64,000 nucleotides of DNA from Gammaproteobacteria bacterium (GCA_027018875.1 JALUYA010000005.1:1-64000), one strand, 5' to 3'; shown: positions 43,150-52,069, counted from the stretch's first letter. Notes: generated by a model not told the origin, from the sequence alone. A program made the numbers and translations.

Positions 43150-44148
43150 TCAGCGTTCGGGTTTCATCGAACGCCGCATCAGGGTTGCCACTGCATCGCG
43201 GGGTGCCTGGTGCCCGGACAGCACGGCCTGAACCGCTTCACTGATCGGCATCTCGATATTTTTCTCCCGCGCTAGCCGTGTCAGTGCCGCCGCCGCCGGG
43301 ATGCCTTCAACGGCACCGGCGATCCGTTTGTGGGCCGATTCCACGGTGGCACCGCCGCCCAGCTCAAGCCCGAAGCGGCGGTTGCGGGACTGGTCGTCGG
43401 TGCAGGTTAGCACCAGGTCGCCTAGTCCCGCGAGTCCCATCAGGGTTGCCGGGCGTGCTCCGAGCACCCGTCCCAGGCGCCGAATTTCGGCCAACCCCCG
43501 GGTTATGATCCCGGCGCGGGCGTTGGCGCCGAAGCCCAGCCCATCGGCGATTCCGGCGGCAATCGCGATCACGTTCTTGGCGGCGCCTCCAAGTTCAACG
43601 CCGGTAAGGTCGGTGCTGGTGTAGGTACGAAAGCGCTCGCTGTGCAACAGGCAAGCGAAGCGGCGGGCCAGGGTGGCCGAGTTTGCGGCCACGGTGATCG
43701 CGGTCGGCAGCCTCCGGGCTACCTCGATGGCAAAACTGGGTCCCGAGACGACACCGATGCCCCGCGTTTCACCGAGTATCTCCCGGGCACGTTCATGCAG
43801 GGGTTTCCCGGTCTCGCAATCAAGTCCCTTGGTGGCCCAAAAGACGGGAGCCGTGCCCTCGGGCAGGCGAGAGATAACTTCGGTAAAGCCGGTGCTCGGC
43901 ACCGCAATGAGTATGAAATCCGTCTTGTAGAGGGTGTTTTCAAGGCGCGAATCCGGTATCAATGCTTCCGGAAAGTGAATACCCGGCAGGTACCGGCGGT
44001 TTACCCGTTCCGTCGCCATGGTCGCGAGGAGTTTTTCGCGATGACCCCAGAGCTTGACGTGTACCCCGTTACGCGCCAGTTGAATGGCAAGTGCCGTGCC
44101 CCAGGCGCCGGCGCCGAGTACAGCGACTCTGGAATCCGTGGGGCTCAT
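43150..44148 (-). CDS. gpsA: NAD(P)H-dependent glycerol-3-phosphate dehydrogenase
   Basis: VAVLGAGAWGTALAIQLARNGVHVKLWGH, FWATKGLDCETGKPLHE, GGAAKNVIAIAAGIADGLGFGANARAGIITRGLAEIRRLG. Confidence 0.97.
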   Translation of the reverse strand: MSPTDSRVAVLGAGAWGTALAIQLARNGVHVKLWGHREKLLATMATERVNRRYLPGIHFPEALIPDSRLENTLYKTDFILIAVPSTGFTEVISRLPEGTAPVFWATKGLDCETGKPLHERAREILGETRGIGVVSGPSFAIEVARRLPTAITVAANSATLARRFACLLHSERFRTYTSTDLTGVELGGAAKNVIAIAAGIADGLGFGANARAGIITRGLAEIRRLGRVLGARPATLMGLAGLGDLVLTCTDDQSRNRRFGLELGGGATVESAHKRIAGAVEGIPAAAALTRLAREKNIEMPISEAVQAVLSGHQAPRDAVATLMRRSMKPER

Positions 44149-44171
44149 GCCGGGAGTGATGACACCGAGGG

Positions 44172-44675
44172 TTACCCGTTGAGTTGTCCCGTTGACTGCA
44201 TGGCCTGCTGTTGATAAATAGCATCGAAATCGAGTGGCTGCAGCATGACCGGCAGAAACCCGCCTCGGGTCACCAGATCCGAAATGGCTTGGCGGACATA
44301 GGGGAATAGGGCTTCGGGAGCCCGTGCCCCCAGAGCCCTGCCCTGTGCGGATTCCGGAACACCATTGAGCGATACGATGGCGCCCATGTGGACTTCACAG
44401 ACGAACAGGCTGCGGTCCCCGCTTTTGGCCTCGACCGTGACGGCCAGCACGACCTCGTGGCTGCCTGGCCGATCGGCCAGGCCATTGATCTGGGTCTGGA
44501 TATTGACGCCTGCTTCCGGGGGGCTGAGTTCCTCGGTGAAGATGCCCGGAACCAGAGGGGATTCGAAGGAACAGTCCTTGAGGTAGATCTGTTCCAGGGT
44601 GAATTGTCCGGGGCTGGGTTGCATATCGGGTTCGCTCATGGTATTCCTCGTGGTAGGTGGAAAATAAGACTTCAA
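44172..44675 (-). CDS. secB: Protein-export chaperone SecB
   Basis: FTLEQIYLKDCSFESPLVPGIF, PYVRQAISDLVTRGGFLPVMLQPLDFDAIYQQQ. Confidence 0.96.
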   Translation of the reverse strand: MKSYFPPTTRNTMSEPDMQPSPGQFTLEQIYLKDCSFESPLVPGIFTEELSPPEAGVNIQTQINGLADRPGSHEVVLAVTVEAKSGDRSLFVCEVHMGAIVSLNGVPESAQGRALGARAPEALFPYVRQAISDLVTRGGFLPVMLQPLDFDAIYQQQAMQSTGQLNG

Positions 44676-44681
44676 GGGGTG

Positions 44682-45116
44682 TCAAGTGGCCTTTTCAAGG
44701 GGGAGTTGCTCTCTGCGCCAGGCTTCGATGCCACCTTTTAGTGAATAGGAATCGGTGAGGCCCGCCCGGCGCAAAATGGTCAGGGCGCGAGCACTGTGGC
44801 GTGAATTTCCCCCGATAACTAGTATGGGGCGGGACTTTTTGGTGCGTTTAGGCTTGAGTTCATCCAGGCGCCGTGGCAGTTCGGCGAGGGGAATGTGACG
44901 GGCGCCGGCCAGGTGGGCCCGGGCATAATCGGCTTGCGTGCGGCAATCCACCAAGATAACTCCGCGGTTGATCAGACGTACGGCCTGCGCCGGTTCCAAC
45001 TCATGTAACGCCCTCAGGCGCCGCTGCAACTCGTCGGCGACGATGAGGGCGAGGATTATTCCCAATGCGGCGACCAGCTCCCAATTGCCAGCGGAAAAAA
45101 CAAGATATTCGTGCAC
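44682..45116 (-). CDS. Membrane-anchored rhodanese-like protein
   Basis: N-terminal TM helix, then NRGVILVDCRTQADYARAHLAGARHIPLAELP...LKGGIEAWRREQLP. GTG start at 45116 preferred; the longer ORF overlaps the DUF929-like gene. Confidence 0.85.
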   Translation of the reverse strand: MHEYLVFSAGNWELVAALGIILALIVADELQRRLRALHELEPAQAVRLINRGVILVDCRTQADYARAHLAGARHIPLAELPRRLDELKPKRTKKSRPILVIGGNSRHSARALTILRRAGLTDSYSLKGGIEAWRREQLPLEKAT

Positions 45117-45217
45117 GGAATAAAACTGATTGAGTGGGTGATTAGTGTATCCTACGTGCCTCGGGATGTGGGGGAAGTCAGCGTCAGCCAAGGCACCGGG
45201 CAAGGGCGGAACTACCG

Positions 45218-45255
45218 GCTGTTCGTTCCAGTCCGGACCGGTTGGAACGAACAGC
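45218..45255 (-). terminator. Strong hairpin (13-bp perfect inverted repeat, 12-nt loop), possible terminator without U-tract
   Basis: GCTGTTCGTTCCA (45218-45230) and TGGAACGAACAGC (45243-45255), about 30 bp downstream of the DUF929-like stop codon. Confidence 0.5.
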
Positions 45256-45285
45256 GTACCGCGAACGCGTAGTGGCGGGCTTGCG

Positions 45286-46125
45286 TTATTGCCGCCTGCC
45301 AGGGTTGCCGAGCCGAAGTAACGCGCCGTTGGCGGCAATGATCCCCGGTGCCGAACAGACGTCGTTCGGGTTGCCGCCGTTAAGGCGGCAGATTGCGGCG
45401 CTCAGGAGGTTTACCTGGGGCATGACTTTCTGAAACAGCTTGCTTTGCGGATTCGCAAGCTCCGTGGCAACCGAATTCCACCTTCTACCGATGATTTCCG
45501 AGGGCAGCAGCATCGGAGTGGTGAGCATGTACTGTCCGTCCAGATAGATAAACGGGATCCCACCGAAGACCTGGGTATAGGGGGGGGCGTCGAAGGTGTT
45601 GAAGATTTTCTGTTCCTGAGCGGTCATCTTCATCAATGGTTTGTAGTTCCGGTCTTGCGTCTCTACGGCCCGGAAAGCAAGATAGGGGCTCACGTAATGG
45701 GCCCGCAGGAAGGAGAAGGTGACGGTATTGGGATAGACATCACGCGAGGCGGAAAACATGTATCCCAGTCCCGTGAGTTTGCCGAAACGAACCAGGGTGA
45801 GGATCAGTGCCCAGCGCTGTCCGGCGCAGTAGGGGCAGAAGTCGGCGCCGATGTAAAGCAACCCCGGCTTGTTCCCCTTGTTGAGCCGTTGACCGGAGAT
45901 GGCCTTGAGATGGATCACGCCCGGAGCAACGCCCAGGCCGAGGCCGGCCTTGCTGGCCTGTTCCAGCGTGGTGATCAGGCTTTGCGGCACGGGTTTATCG
46001 AGTTTTGCCGCTAGTTCCGGCGGGATATTGGATTGGGCGGGACCGAACAAGCCGGCCAGGGCGGAAGGCGCCGCAAACACGGCCAGGGCTAAAGCCAGGG
46101 CGGCGATACGAAGGGTTCGGGTCAT
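45286..46125 (-). CDS. DUF929-like secreted thioredoxin-fold protein with CPYC motif
   Basis: Signal peptide MTRTLRIAALALALAVFAAPSALA; KPGLLYIGADFCPYCAGQRWALILTLVRFGKLTGLGYMFSASRDVYPNTVTFSFLRAHYVSPYLAFRAVE. Confidence 0.75.
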   Translation of the reverse strand: MTRTLRIAALALALAVFAAPSALAGLFGPAQSNIPPELAAKLDKPVPQSLITTLEQASKAGLGLGVAPGVIHLKAISGQRLNKGNKPGLLYIGADFCPYCAGQRWALILTLVRFGKLTGLGYMFSASRDVYPNTVTFSFLRAHYVSPYLAFRAVETQDRNYKPLMKMTAQEQKIFNTFDAPPYTQVFGGIPFIYLDGQYMLTTPMLLPSEIIGRRWNSVATELANPQSKLFQKVMPQVNLLSAAICRLNGGNPNDVCSAPGIIAANGALLRLGNPGRRQ

Positions 46126-46204
46126 GTGCAACTCCATGCAAGCGCAAACGATCATTTAAGATTTAATAATATCCTAAAAGCCCATCCGGTATGGTTTTGG
46201 TTCT

Positions 46205-46930
46205 ATGTGTGTCTTAGCCTGGGCCTGGCGGGCTCATCCCGATTATCCGCTGGTAGTGCTTGCCAACCGTGATGAACTATATGATCGCCCCACCGCACCG
46301 CTCGGGTGGTGGGCGGAAGTGCCGACAATTGCGGCGGGGCGGGATCTCGAGGCGGGAGGCACCTGGCTGGGAGTGAGCCGCGGCGGCCGGTTTGCGGCAC
46401 TTAGTAATCGTGGGGGTCCGAAACCGGCGCGCGCCCCCTCGCGGGGCGGGTTGGTGGCCGGTTTCCTGAAAAGCGACGAGTCTGCCGCTGTTGCGGCGGC
46501 AACCATCCAGGCTCGGGCGGATCGTTATGCCGGGTTTAACTTACTCCTTGGCGATGGCCATGACCTGGTGTATGTCTCGAATCGAGAGCCGGAGCGGTTG
46601 TTGACTCCCGGTATATATGGCATGGCGAACGGGGGGTTCGACGAGGTTTCGCCGCGGGGTAAGCGGCTGGTCGGGTACCTCTCGGGTTGGGTGCGTGAAC
46701 GGGGTTTGCCGGAGCCGCAAACCTGGTTTACTCTGCTCGCCGACACAACCCGTGTCCAGGCCGGAGATCCCTTGAGTGCCCTGTTCGTGCGCGCAGATGT
46801 CTATGGTACCCGGGCTTCTCAATTGGTGTGGTTCGGCTCCGATGGCCGGGTCTCTATCCGGGAACATCGATTCGATGCCCGGGGACGGATCGAGGGGGAA
46901 CAGATGTTGGAGTTTGATCTATGTCGATAG
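46205..46930 (+). CDS. NRDE (TANGO2-like) family protein
   Basis: MCVLAWAWRAHPDYPLVVLANRDELYDRPTAPLGWWAE...IAAGRDLEAGGTWLGVSRGGRFAALSN. Confidence 0.93.
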   Translation: MCVLAWAWRAHPDYPLVVLANRDELYDRPTAPLGWWAEVPTIAAGRDLEAGGTWLGVSRGGRFAALSNRGGPKPARAPSRGGLVAGFLKSDESAAVAAATIQARADRYAGFNLLLGDGHDLVYVSNREPERLLTPGIYGMANGGFDEVSPRGKRLVGYLSGWVRERGLPEPQTWFTLLADTTRVQAGDPLSALFVRADVYGTRASQLVWFGSDGRVSIREHRFDARGRIEGEQMLEFDLCR

Positions 46931-48822
46931 GTTCGCCGGTGGCGCTGTGGGAGTCACCGGTATCGGCGGAGCAGGCGGGCATCGGTTCGGGTTCTCTGGC
47001 CGAGCCCTGGGTGGATACCGAGGCATTGTATTGGTTAGAAGGGTTGCCGTCTGCAGCCGGGCGTACCGGGGTGTTGTGTCTGCGCGGGCGGAAGATAGTG
47101 AGCCTCGTCCCCGCACCCTTCAATGTGCGTAGTCGGGTAAACGAATATGGTGGGGGGGCCTATGCGGTCACCATGGATGGGTTGTGGTTCGTTAACGACC
47201 TGGATCAGGCCTTATGCCGAGTGACGAACGGGAGGGTCGAGCGGGTCATTCAGGCCGCCGGACTGGCCTTTGGGGATCTGAGCTGGGATCCCTTGCGGCG
47301 CCGCCTGATTGCGGTAGTGGAAGATCGGCGGGGAGACTCGACGCTACAGCGGCTGGTGGCCGTGAACAGTCGGGGAGAAATCCAGGTGCTTGGCGAGGGC
47401 GCGGATTTTTATGCCGCGCCCCGGGTGTCTCCCCGGGGCGATGAGATGGTTTGGCTCGAATGGTCCATGCCGCACATGCCCTGGGAATCCACCCGGCTGG
47501 TGCGCTCACGGTTTACCGCAGAGGGAAGGTTGGGTTCGCGGCACCAGGTTGCGGGTGGAGACGGTGAATCGTTGGCCCAGCCCGAGTGGTCTCCCGACGG
47601 GGAACTGTGGGTGGTTTCGGATCGTAGCGGCTGGTGGAACCTGTGGCGGATGGCGGGCGATGAGCTGATATGTGTGTGCCGGACACCGGCCGAATGTGCC
47701 CGCCCGGCCTTTGCATTTGCGCAGCGCTTGTACGGGTTTACCCCCGAGGGTGGCTTGTTCCTGGCCGAGGCCGCTGATGGGCTTTGGCAGTGCCGGGAAG
47801 GGTATCGCGATGGAAGCGCCATGGCGGCGCAGCTTGAACGCTTGAGCGAGGTGGTCGGTATTCACGCCGGACCGGCCGGGACGGCGGTGATCGCGGGGGG
47901 GGCGGAGGTTCCGCTCGGCGTGTATTTCCGGCGGCGGGGGAAAACCTCGTTTCGCCGGGTCTCTGTTAGGCGGGAGATGGACCTGGATTCCGCCTGGTTT
48001 CCACCCGTCGAAGCCTTGGATTTTCCGAGCGCATCCGGCGCCCGGGCGCACGCGCTGTACTTCCCGCCCACGGCGCCGGGCCGGCGCTCGGTTCGTTCGC
48101 GACCGGTTCGAGTCCGCTGTCACGGGGGGCCCACTTCGGCGGCTTCGAGTGCGCTGGATCCGAGGACCCTGTTCTGGACGAGCCGTGGGATCGGGGTTGC
48201 CGAACTCAATTACCGGGGCTCAACCGGCTATGGCCGGGCCTATCGCGAATCCCTGAAAGGTGCCTGGGGGAAGGCCGATGTGGAGGATGCGCTGGCGTTA
48301 GCCGCCGTTTTGGCCGCGCGCCGGGAGGTGGATGCGGCGCGGCTGGGTATCGCCGGGGGAAGTGCCGGGGGGCTGACCGTGCTGCTTGCGCTTCGCGGCC
48401 CGAGTCCCTATGCGGTCGGTACCAGCCTGTACGGGGTTGCCGATCTACTGGCGCTGATGCACGATACCCATCGTTTCGAGGCGCATTATGGTGAATGGTT
48501 GCTGGGACCGTGGCCGGGCGCGCGACAACACTATTTGGATCGTTCGCCGCTGCGCCATGCCCAGGAAATCACTCGACCCGTGATTTTTCTGCAGGGCCTG
48601 GATGATCCGGTGGTACCGCCGGATCAAAGCGCATCCATGGCTCGGGCACTGGCCGCCCGGGGTATCCCCGTGGCACTCGAAATTTTCCCGGAAGAACGGC
48701 ACGGTTTTCGCCGCCCCGGGACGGTCGTCCGTGCCCTGGCCCTGGAACTGGGCTTTTACCTGCGCGTTCTCGATCTCGCTTCCACCGAATCGTTGCCACG
48801 GCTGAATCTGCTGGCGGGATAG
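46921..48822 (+). CDS. S9-family (prolyl oligopeptidase-like) peptidase
   Basis: C-terminal alpha/beta hydrolase: CHGGPTS, LNYRGSTGYGRAYRESLKGAWGKADVEDALA, LGIAGGSAGGLTVLLAL, FLQGLDDPVVPPDQS, FPEERHGFRRPG. Confidence 0.93.
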   Translation: MSIGSPVALWESPVSAEQAGIGSGSLAEPWVDTEALYWLEGLPSAAGRTGVLCLRGRKIVSLVPAPFNVRSRVNEYGGGAYAVTMDGLWFVNDLDQALCRVTNGRVERVIQAAGLAFGDLSWDPLRRRLIAVVEDRRGDSTLQRLVAVNSRGEIQVLGEGADFYAAPRVSPRGDEMVWLEWSMPHMPWESTRLVRSRFTAEGRLGSRHQVAGGDGESLAQPEWSPDGELWVVSDRSGWWNLWRMAGDELICVCRTPAECARPAFAFAQRLYGFTPEGGLFLAEAADGLWQCREGYRDGSAMAAQLERLSEVVGIHAGPAGTAVIAGGAEVPLGVYFRRRGKTSFRRVSVRREMDLDSAWFPPVEALDFPSASGARAHALYFPPTAPGRRSVRSRPVRVRCHGGPTSAASSALDPRTLFWTSRGIGVAELNYRGSTGYGRAYRESLKGAWGKADVEDALALAAVLAARREVDAARLGIAGGSAGGLTVLLALRGPSPYAVGTSLYGVADLLALMHDTHRFEAHYGEWLLGPWPGARQHYLDRSPLRHAQEITRPVIFLQGLDDPVVPPDQSASMARALAARGIPVALEIFPEERHGFRRPGTVVRALALELGFYLRVLDLASTESLPRLNLLAG

Positions 48823-48842
48823 AGATCCGGCCGCGGAAATTC

Positions 48843-49166
48843 TTACCCCGCTTTGACCGGAGCTTGCCGCGGACGGCGGGACAGCCACCCGTCCAGCTCC
48901 CCGAGGAGGCGGGGTAACACAAAGTCGTATAGGCAGTAGTAGATAAATGGGCCGTGCCGTTCGGGGCGTACCAGTCCCGCTTCACGCAAGATACGCAAAT
49001 GGAACGAGGTATTGCTCTGGTTTAGACCGGCGGTTGATGCGATATCTCCCACGGAGCGACATTCCTGAACCAGGGACAGAAAAATACGCAGCCGGTTGGG
49101 TTCGGCCAGGAGCCGGAGCAAGGCCGCCAGGCGATCGGGATCGGGCGGGATATAGTCAAGTTGCAT
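48843..49166 (-). CDS. ArsR/SmtB-family transcriptional regulator
   Basis: LRLLAEPNRLRIFLSLVQECRSVGDIASTAGLNQSNTSFHLRILREAGLVRPERHGPFIYYCL; wHTH of ArsR type. Confidence 0.93.
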   Translation of the reverse strand: MQLDYIPPDPDRLAALLRLLAEPNRLRIFLSLVQECRSVGDIASTAGLNQSNTSFHLRILREAGLVRPERHGPFIYYCLYDFVLPRLLGELDGWLSRRPRQAPVKAG

Positions 49167-49203
49167 ATGAGCATTGACTTATGTGAGTAGATGCTCGTAT
49201 TAT
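49165..49203 (+). promoter_or_regulatory. Candidate ArsR operator overlapping a sigma70-like promoter for the methyltransferase operon
   Basis: Inverted repeat ATATGAGCAT (49165-49174) / ATGCTCGTAT (49191-49200), 9 of 10 matching. -35 TTGACT (49174-49179), 18-bp spacer, -10 TATTAT (49198-49203). Confidence 0.65.
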
Positions 49204-49236
49204 GACAGATCGTTGCTCCTCCGTATCGGTTCGTCC

Positions 49237-49839
49237 ATGAATGTTTCCCAGACACCGCTGTTTCCCGCTACCATCATGCCGGACAAGGACTGGTGGCGGG
49301 CCCTGTGGCCGGATCCCGAGGCCGTGCTACGCGGGGTCGGGATTGAACCGGGAATGAACATTGTGGACTTGTGTTGCGGCGACGGGCACTTTACCAGACC
49401 CATGTGTCGGCTGGCTTACCCTGGCAAGACCTGGGCGCTGGATTTGGATGCAGCCCTGCTTGGTCAGGCCGAACAGGGTTGCCGGGACAGCCCGAACTTT
49501 CATGCCATCCTGGGTGATGCGCGGGACCTACCGAAACAGATCGGCGAACTGCTCGACTTCGTTTTTATGGCCAATACTTTCCATGGTGTTCCCGACAAGA
49601 CAGAACTTGCGCAGGCGGTATACCAGGCGCTCAAGCCGGGGGGCTGTTTCGCCATCGTCAACTGGTACCGGCGTCCACGTGAGGAAACCATTGTTCTTGA
49701 CCGGCCCCGGGGGCCAAAAACCGCACTGCGCATGGAGCCTGAAGAGGTACGGCAGGTTGTAGAGCCGGCCGGATTCAGACTGGAGAAAGTCGTTGCCGTC
49801 GGTCCTTACCATTACGGGGCAGTGTTTTTGAAAACCTGA
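49237..49839 (+). CDS. Class I SAM-dependent methyltransferase
   Basis: MNIVDLCCGDGHFTRPM (motif I), WALDLDAALLGQAEQG, LDFVFMANTFHGV, LKPGGCFAIVNWYRR. ATG at 49237. Confidence 0.88.
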   Translation: MNVSQTPLFPATIMPDKDWWRALWPDPEAVLRGVGIEPGMNIVDLCCGDGHFTRPMCRLAYPGKTWALDLDAALLGQAEQGCRDSPNFHAILGDARDLPKQIGELLDFVFMANTFHGVPDKTELAQAVYQALKPGGCFAIVNWYRRPREETIVLDRPRGPKTALRMEPEEVRQVVEPAGFRLEKVVAVGPYHYGAVFLKT

Positions 49840-49864
49840 ATGCATATTAAACGGAGAGATCGTC

Positions 49865-50128
49865 ATGAAAGAAACGGTGAAGAAAGTAATGGAGAAGATG
49901 ATGTCGGGCATGATGAAACCCGAGGAGATGCCCCACATGATGGAAACCATGATGGACAGTGTGTTCAAGGAAATGTCGTCCGAGGATCGCGTGAACTTCA
50001 TGCGGAACATGATGCCGCGCTGTATGTCCATGATGTTTTCCGAACTGGAACCCGATGCCCGTAAAGATCTAGCCGGAGCCATGCTGAAACGCATGATGGA
50101 CGAATTAAAGGGCCAATTGGATAGTTGA
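49865..50128 (+). CDS. Methionine-rich small protein (87 aa, 21 Met)
   Basis: MKETVKKVMEKMMSGMMKPEEMPHMMETMMDSVFKEMSSEDRVNFMRNMMPRCMSMMFSELEPDARKDLAGAMLKRMMDELKGQLDS; 25 nt after the methyltransferase stop, with GGAGAG upstream of the ATG. Confidence 0.8.
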   Translation: MKETVKKVMEKMMSGMMKPEEMPHMMETMMDSVFKEMSSEDRVNFMRNMMPRCMSMMFSELEPDARKDLAGAMLKRMMDELKGQLDS

Positions 50129-50143
50129 TTCAAGGGAAGTGAC

Positions 50144-50197
50144 ATGGAAAAGCCGGATAGGAATCCCCGGAGGGAGAAAGCAACCCCCGTTCTGTAA
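50144..50197 (+). pseudogene. Candidate 5' remnant of a third operon gene, ending inside the IS terminal repeat
   Basis: RBS-like AAGGGAAGTGAC then ATG; MEKPDRNPRREKATPVL*. The stop TAA lies within TTCTGTAAATT (50190-50200), the IS terminal repeat. Confidence 0.4.
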
Positions 50198-51136
50198 ATT
50201 CGGCACTCCTTTCGTGGGCCGTTATCATTGGGCGGGATCCAGATAGACTCGATCGGTCACCCATTCCTCGGGGATTTCCATGGCCACGGCGCTTGCGAGG
50301 CGCAGACAGGATGTCTGATTGGGGAACGGCGTGGCGATGCGGGTGCGCCGGCGTATCTCTTTGTTCACGTGCTCGCAGATGTTGCTGGTTCGAAGCCGTC
50401 CGCGATGTGCTTTGGGAAAGGCGAAAGCGGAGAATCTCTCGGGCAGAGTCGTCTCGGCCCGGGTGACGAACTTGGGCACACTTTTCGCATAGCACTTGAG
50501 GAAGGTGTCGAGCAGGCGCTTGGCCTTGTGCTCGTCGGGGGCGTTGAAGATCGCGCGAATGGCGGTGCCCACCACGCGCTTCCTGCCTTGGTGTGGCACG
50601 TGGGCTTGGCCATTTTGCTGGAGATGGAACTGACAGCGTTGCCGGGTCAGCCCCGGCCACACCGCCCGGCGCGCCGCTTTCAACCCCCCTCATGGGCATC
50701 GGAGACGATCAGCTTCGGGCCCTTGAGCCCCCGCTCGGCCAAGTCGCTCAAAAACTTGCGCCAATGCACCTCGGCCTCGCTCAAGGCCGCCGAGGCGCCG
50801 GGCACCTCGCGCCGCCCGCGCGCATTCCCCCCGATCGCCACCAACACCACCATGTCGCGCACCTCACCCACCTCACGCACCTCCTCATAGCGCGCATCGA
50901 AAAAACAGGGGTAAATCGCCCAGCTTGCGGCCGCGCCAGGCCTCTAGAGTCTCGTCCAGCGCCTTGCGCATCCCCACAAACCCGTACTCGCTGAGTATTC
51001 CATAGACCCCTTCCAATGGGGTGGTATCCTTGACTCAACAGGCCATCGGTTGTCTCCTTTCGTTTAGTTGGTAAAAAATCCCTCCGAAAGAATACGCCAT
51101 GGCCTGTCACTTCCTCGACCAGGCCAATTTACAGAA
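50190..51136 (-). mobile_element. Degenerate, internally deleted IS256-family element
   Basis: 11-bp perfect inverted repeat TTCTGTAAATT (50190-50200) / AATTTACAGAA (51126-51136) flanks IS256-type transposase fragments. Confidence 0.75.
50225..51021 (-). pseudogene. IS256-family transposase pseudogene (frameshifted, N-terminal part missing)
   Basis: Fragments in three frames: ...LDETLEAWRGRKLGDLPLFF | DARYEEVREVGEVRDMVVLVAIGG...ALSEAEVHWRKFLSDLAERGLKGPKLIVSDAHEG | LKAARRAVWPGLTRQRCQFHLQQN...FPNQTSCLRLASAVAMEIPEEW. Frame changes at an A6 run (50900-50905) and a C6 run (50684-50689). Confidence 0.88.
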
Positions 51137-51337
51137 AGCGTGGTACACACAGCTCCCCTACCCCAGAATAGTTATTGTCATAACAAAAGTTTAGTGCGCA
51201 ACCGCAATGGATACACGGCCTGGGAATACCCCGAATACATGTTCGGGCCATCCGTTGCGGCGATCCCTCCCGCGGCCCGACGGCTTCCCTGGAGGGCACA
51301 ATCGGTTCGCCGAAGATCCGCCGAGGGGATGGGGCTT

Positions 51338-52069
51338 TTATAGTAGGCCGCCGTTGACGCCGATTACCTGGCGGGTAAGGTAGGCGGCGCCGGGTGAGAA
51401 CAGGAACCCGACCACGGCGGCGACCTCCTCGGGTGTGCCGAGCCGCCGGGCGGGAATCCTGGCCTTGAGTTCGTCCAGTGCAAGCTCCCGGGTCATATCG
51501 GTTTCGATCAGCCCCGGGGCGACGCAGTTGACCGTGATGGCCCGGCTGGCGAGTTCCACGGCAAGGGCCTTGGTGGCGCCGATCAGGCCGGCCTTGGCGG
51601 CGCTGTAGTTGACCTGCCCGGGGTTACCTGTCTGGCCCGCGAGCGACGAGATGACGACGATCCGTCCCCCGGCATGTAACCGCACCATGGGCATTATCAG
51701 GGGCTGGACGACGTTGTAGAAGCCATCGAGATCGGTACGCATCACCCGACGCCAGTCTCCGGGCGACATGGCGGCAAACAGGCCGTCGGCGGTAATTCCG
51801 GCGTTGACGACAATGCCCCAGTAAGCGCCGTGGGCGTTGATTTCGGCTTCCAGCCGGGCGCGCACGGTTTCACCCTCGCCGACGTCGAAGGCAAGGGTCG
51901 TGGCCGCGGCGCCGGAGGCGCGGATCTGCTCGGTAAGCTTCGTGGCCGCGGACTCGTTGCGGTGGTAGTGAATGGTGATGGCGAAGCCATCGGCGCCCAG
52001 TCGCCGAGCGATGGCTCGACCGATTCCGCCTCCGCCGCCGGTGATCAATACGCGGGGGGCTGGGTTCAT
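51338..52069 (-). CDS. 3-oxoacyl-ACP reductase (FabG/SDR family), KR of the polyene-type cluster
   Basis: VLITGGGGGIGRAIARRLGADGF, VNAGITADGLFAAM, VISSLAGQTGNPGQVNYSAAKAGLIGATKALA. Confidence 0.93.
   Translation of the reverse strand: MNPAPRVLITGGGGGIGRAIARRLGADGFAITIHYHRNESAATKLTEQIRASGAAATTLAFDVGEGETVRARLEAEINAHGAYWGIVVNAGITADGLFAAMSPGDWRRVMRTDLDGFYNVVQPLIMPMVRLHAGGRIVVISSLAGQTGNPGQVNYSAAKAGLIGATKALAVELASRAITVNCVAPGLIETDMTRELALDELKARIPARRLGTPEEVAAVVGFLFSPGAAYLTRQVIGVNGGLL

Noticed and set aside
43119-43153. CTGATTC...GAATCAG inverted repeat between convergent SseB-like and gpsA genes as a bidirectional terminator
   Set aside because: Only 7-bp arms with a long interior and no U-tract; too weak to list as a feature.
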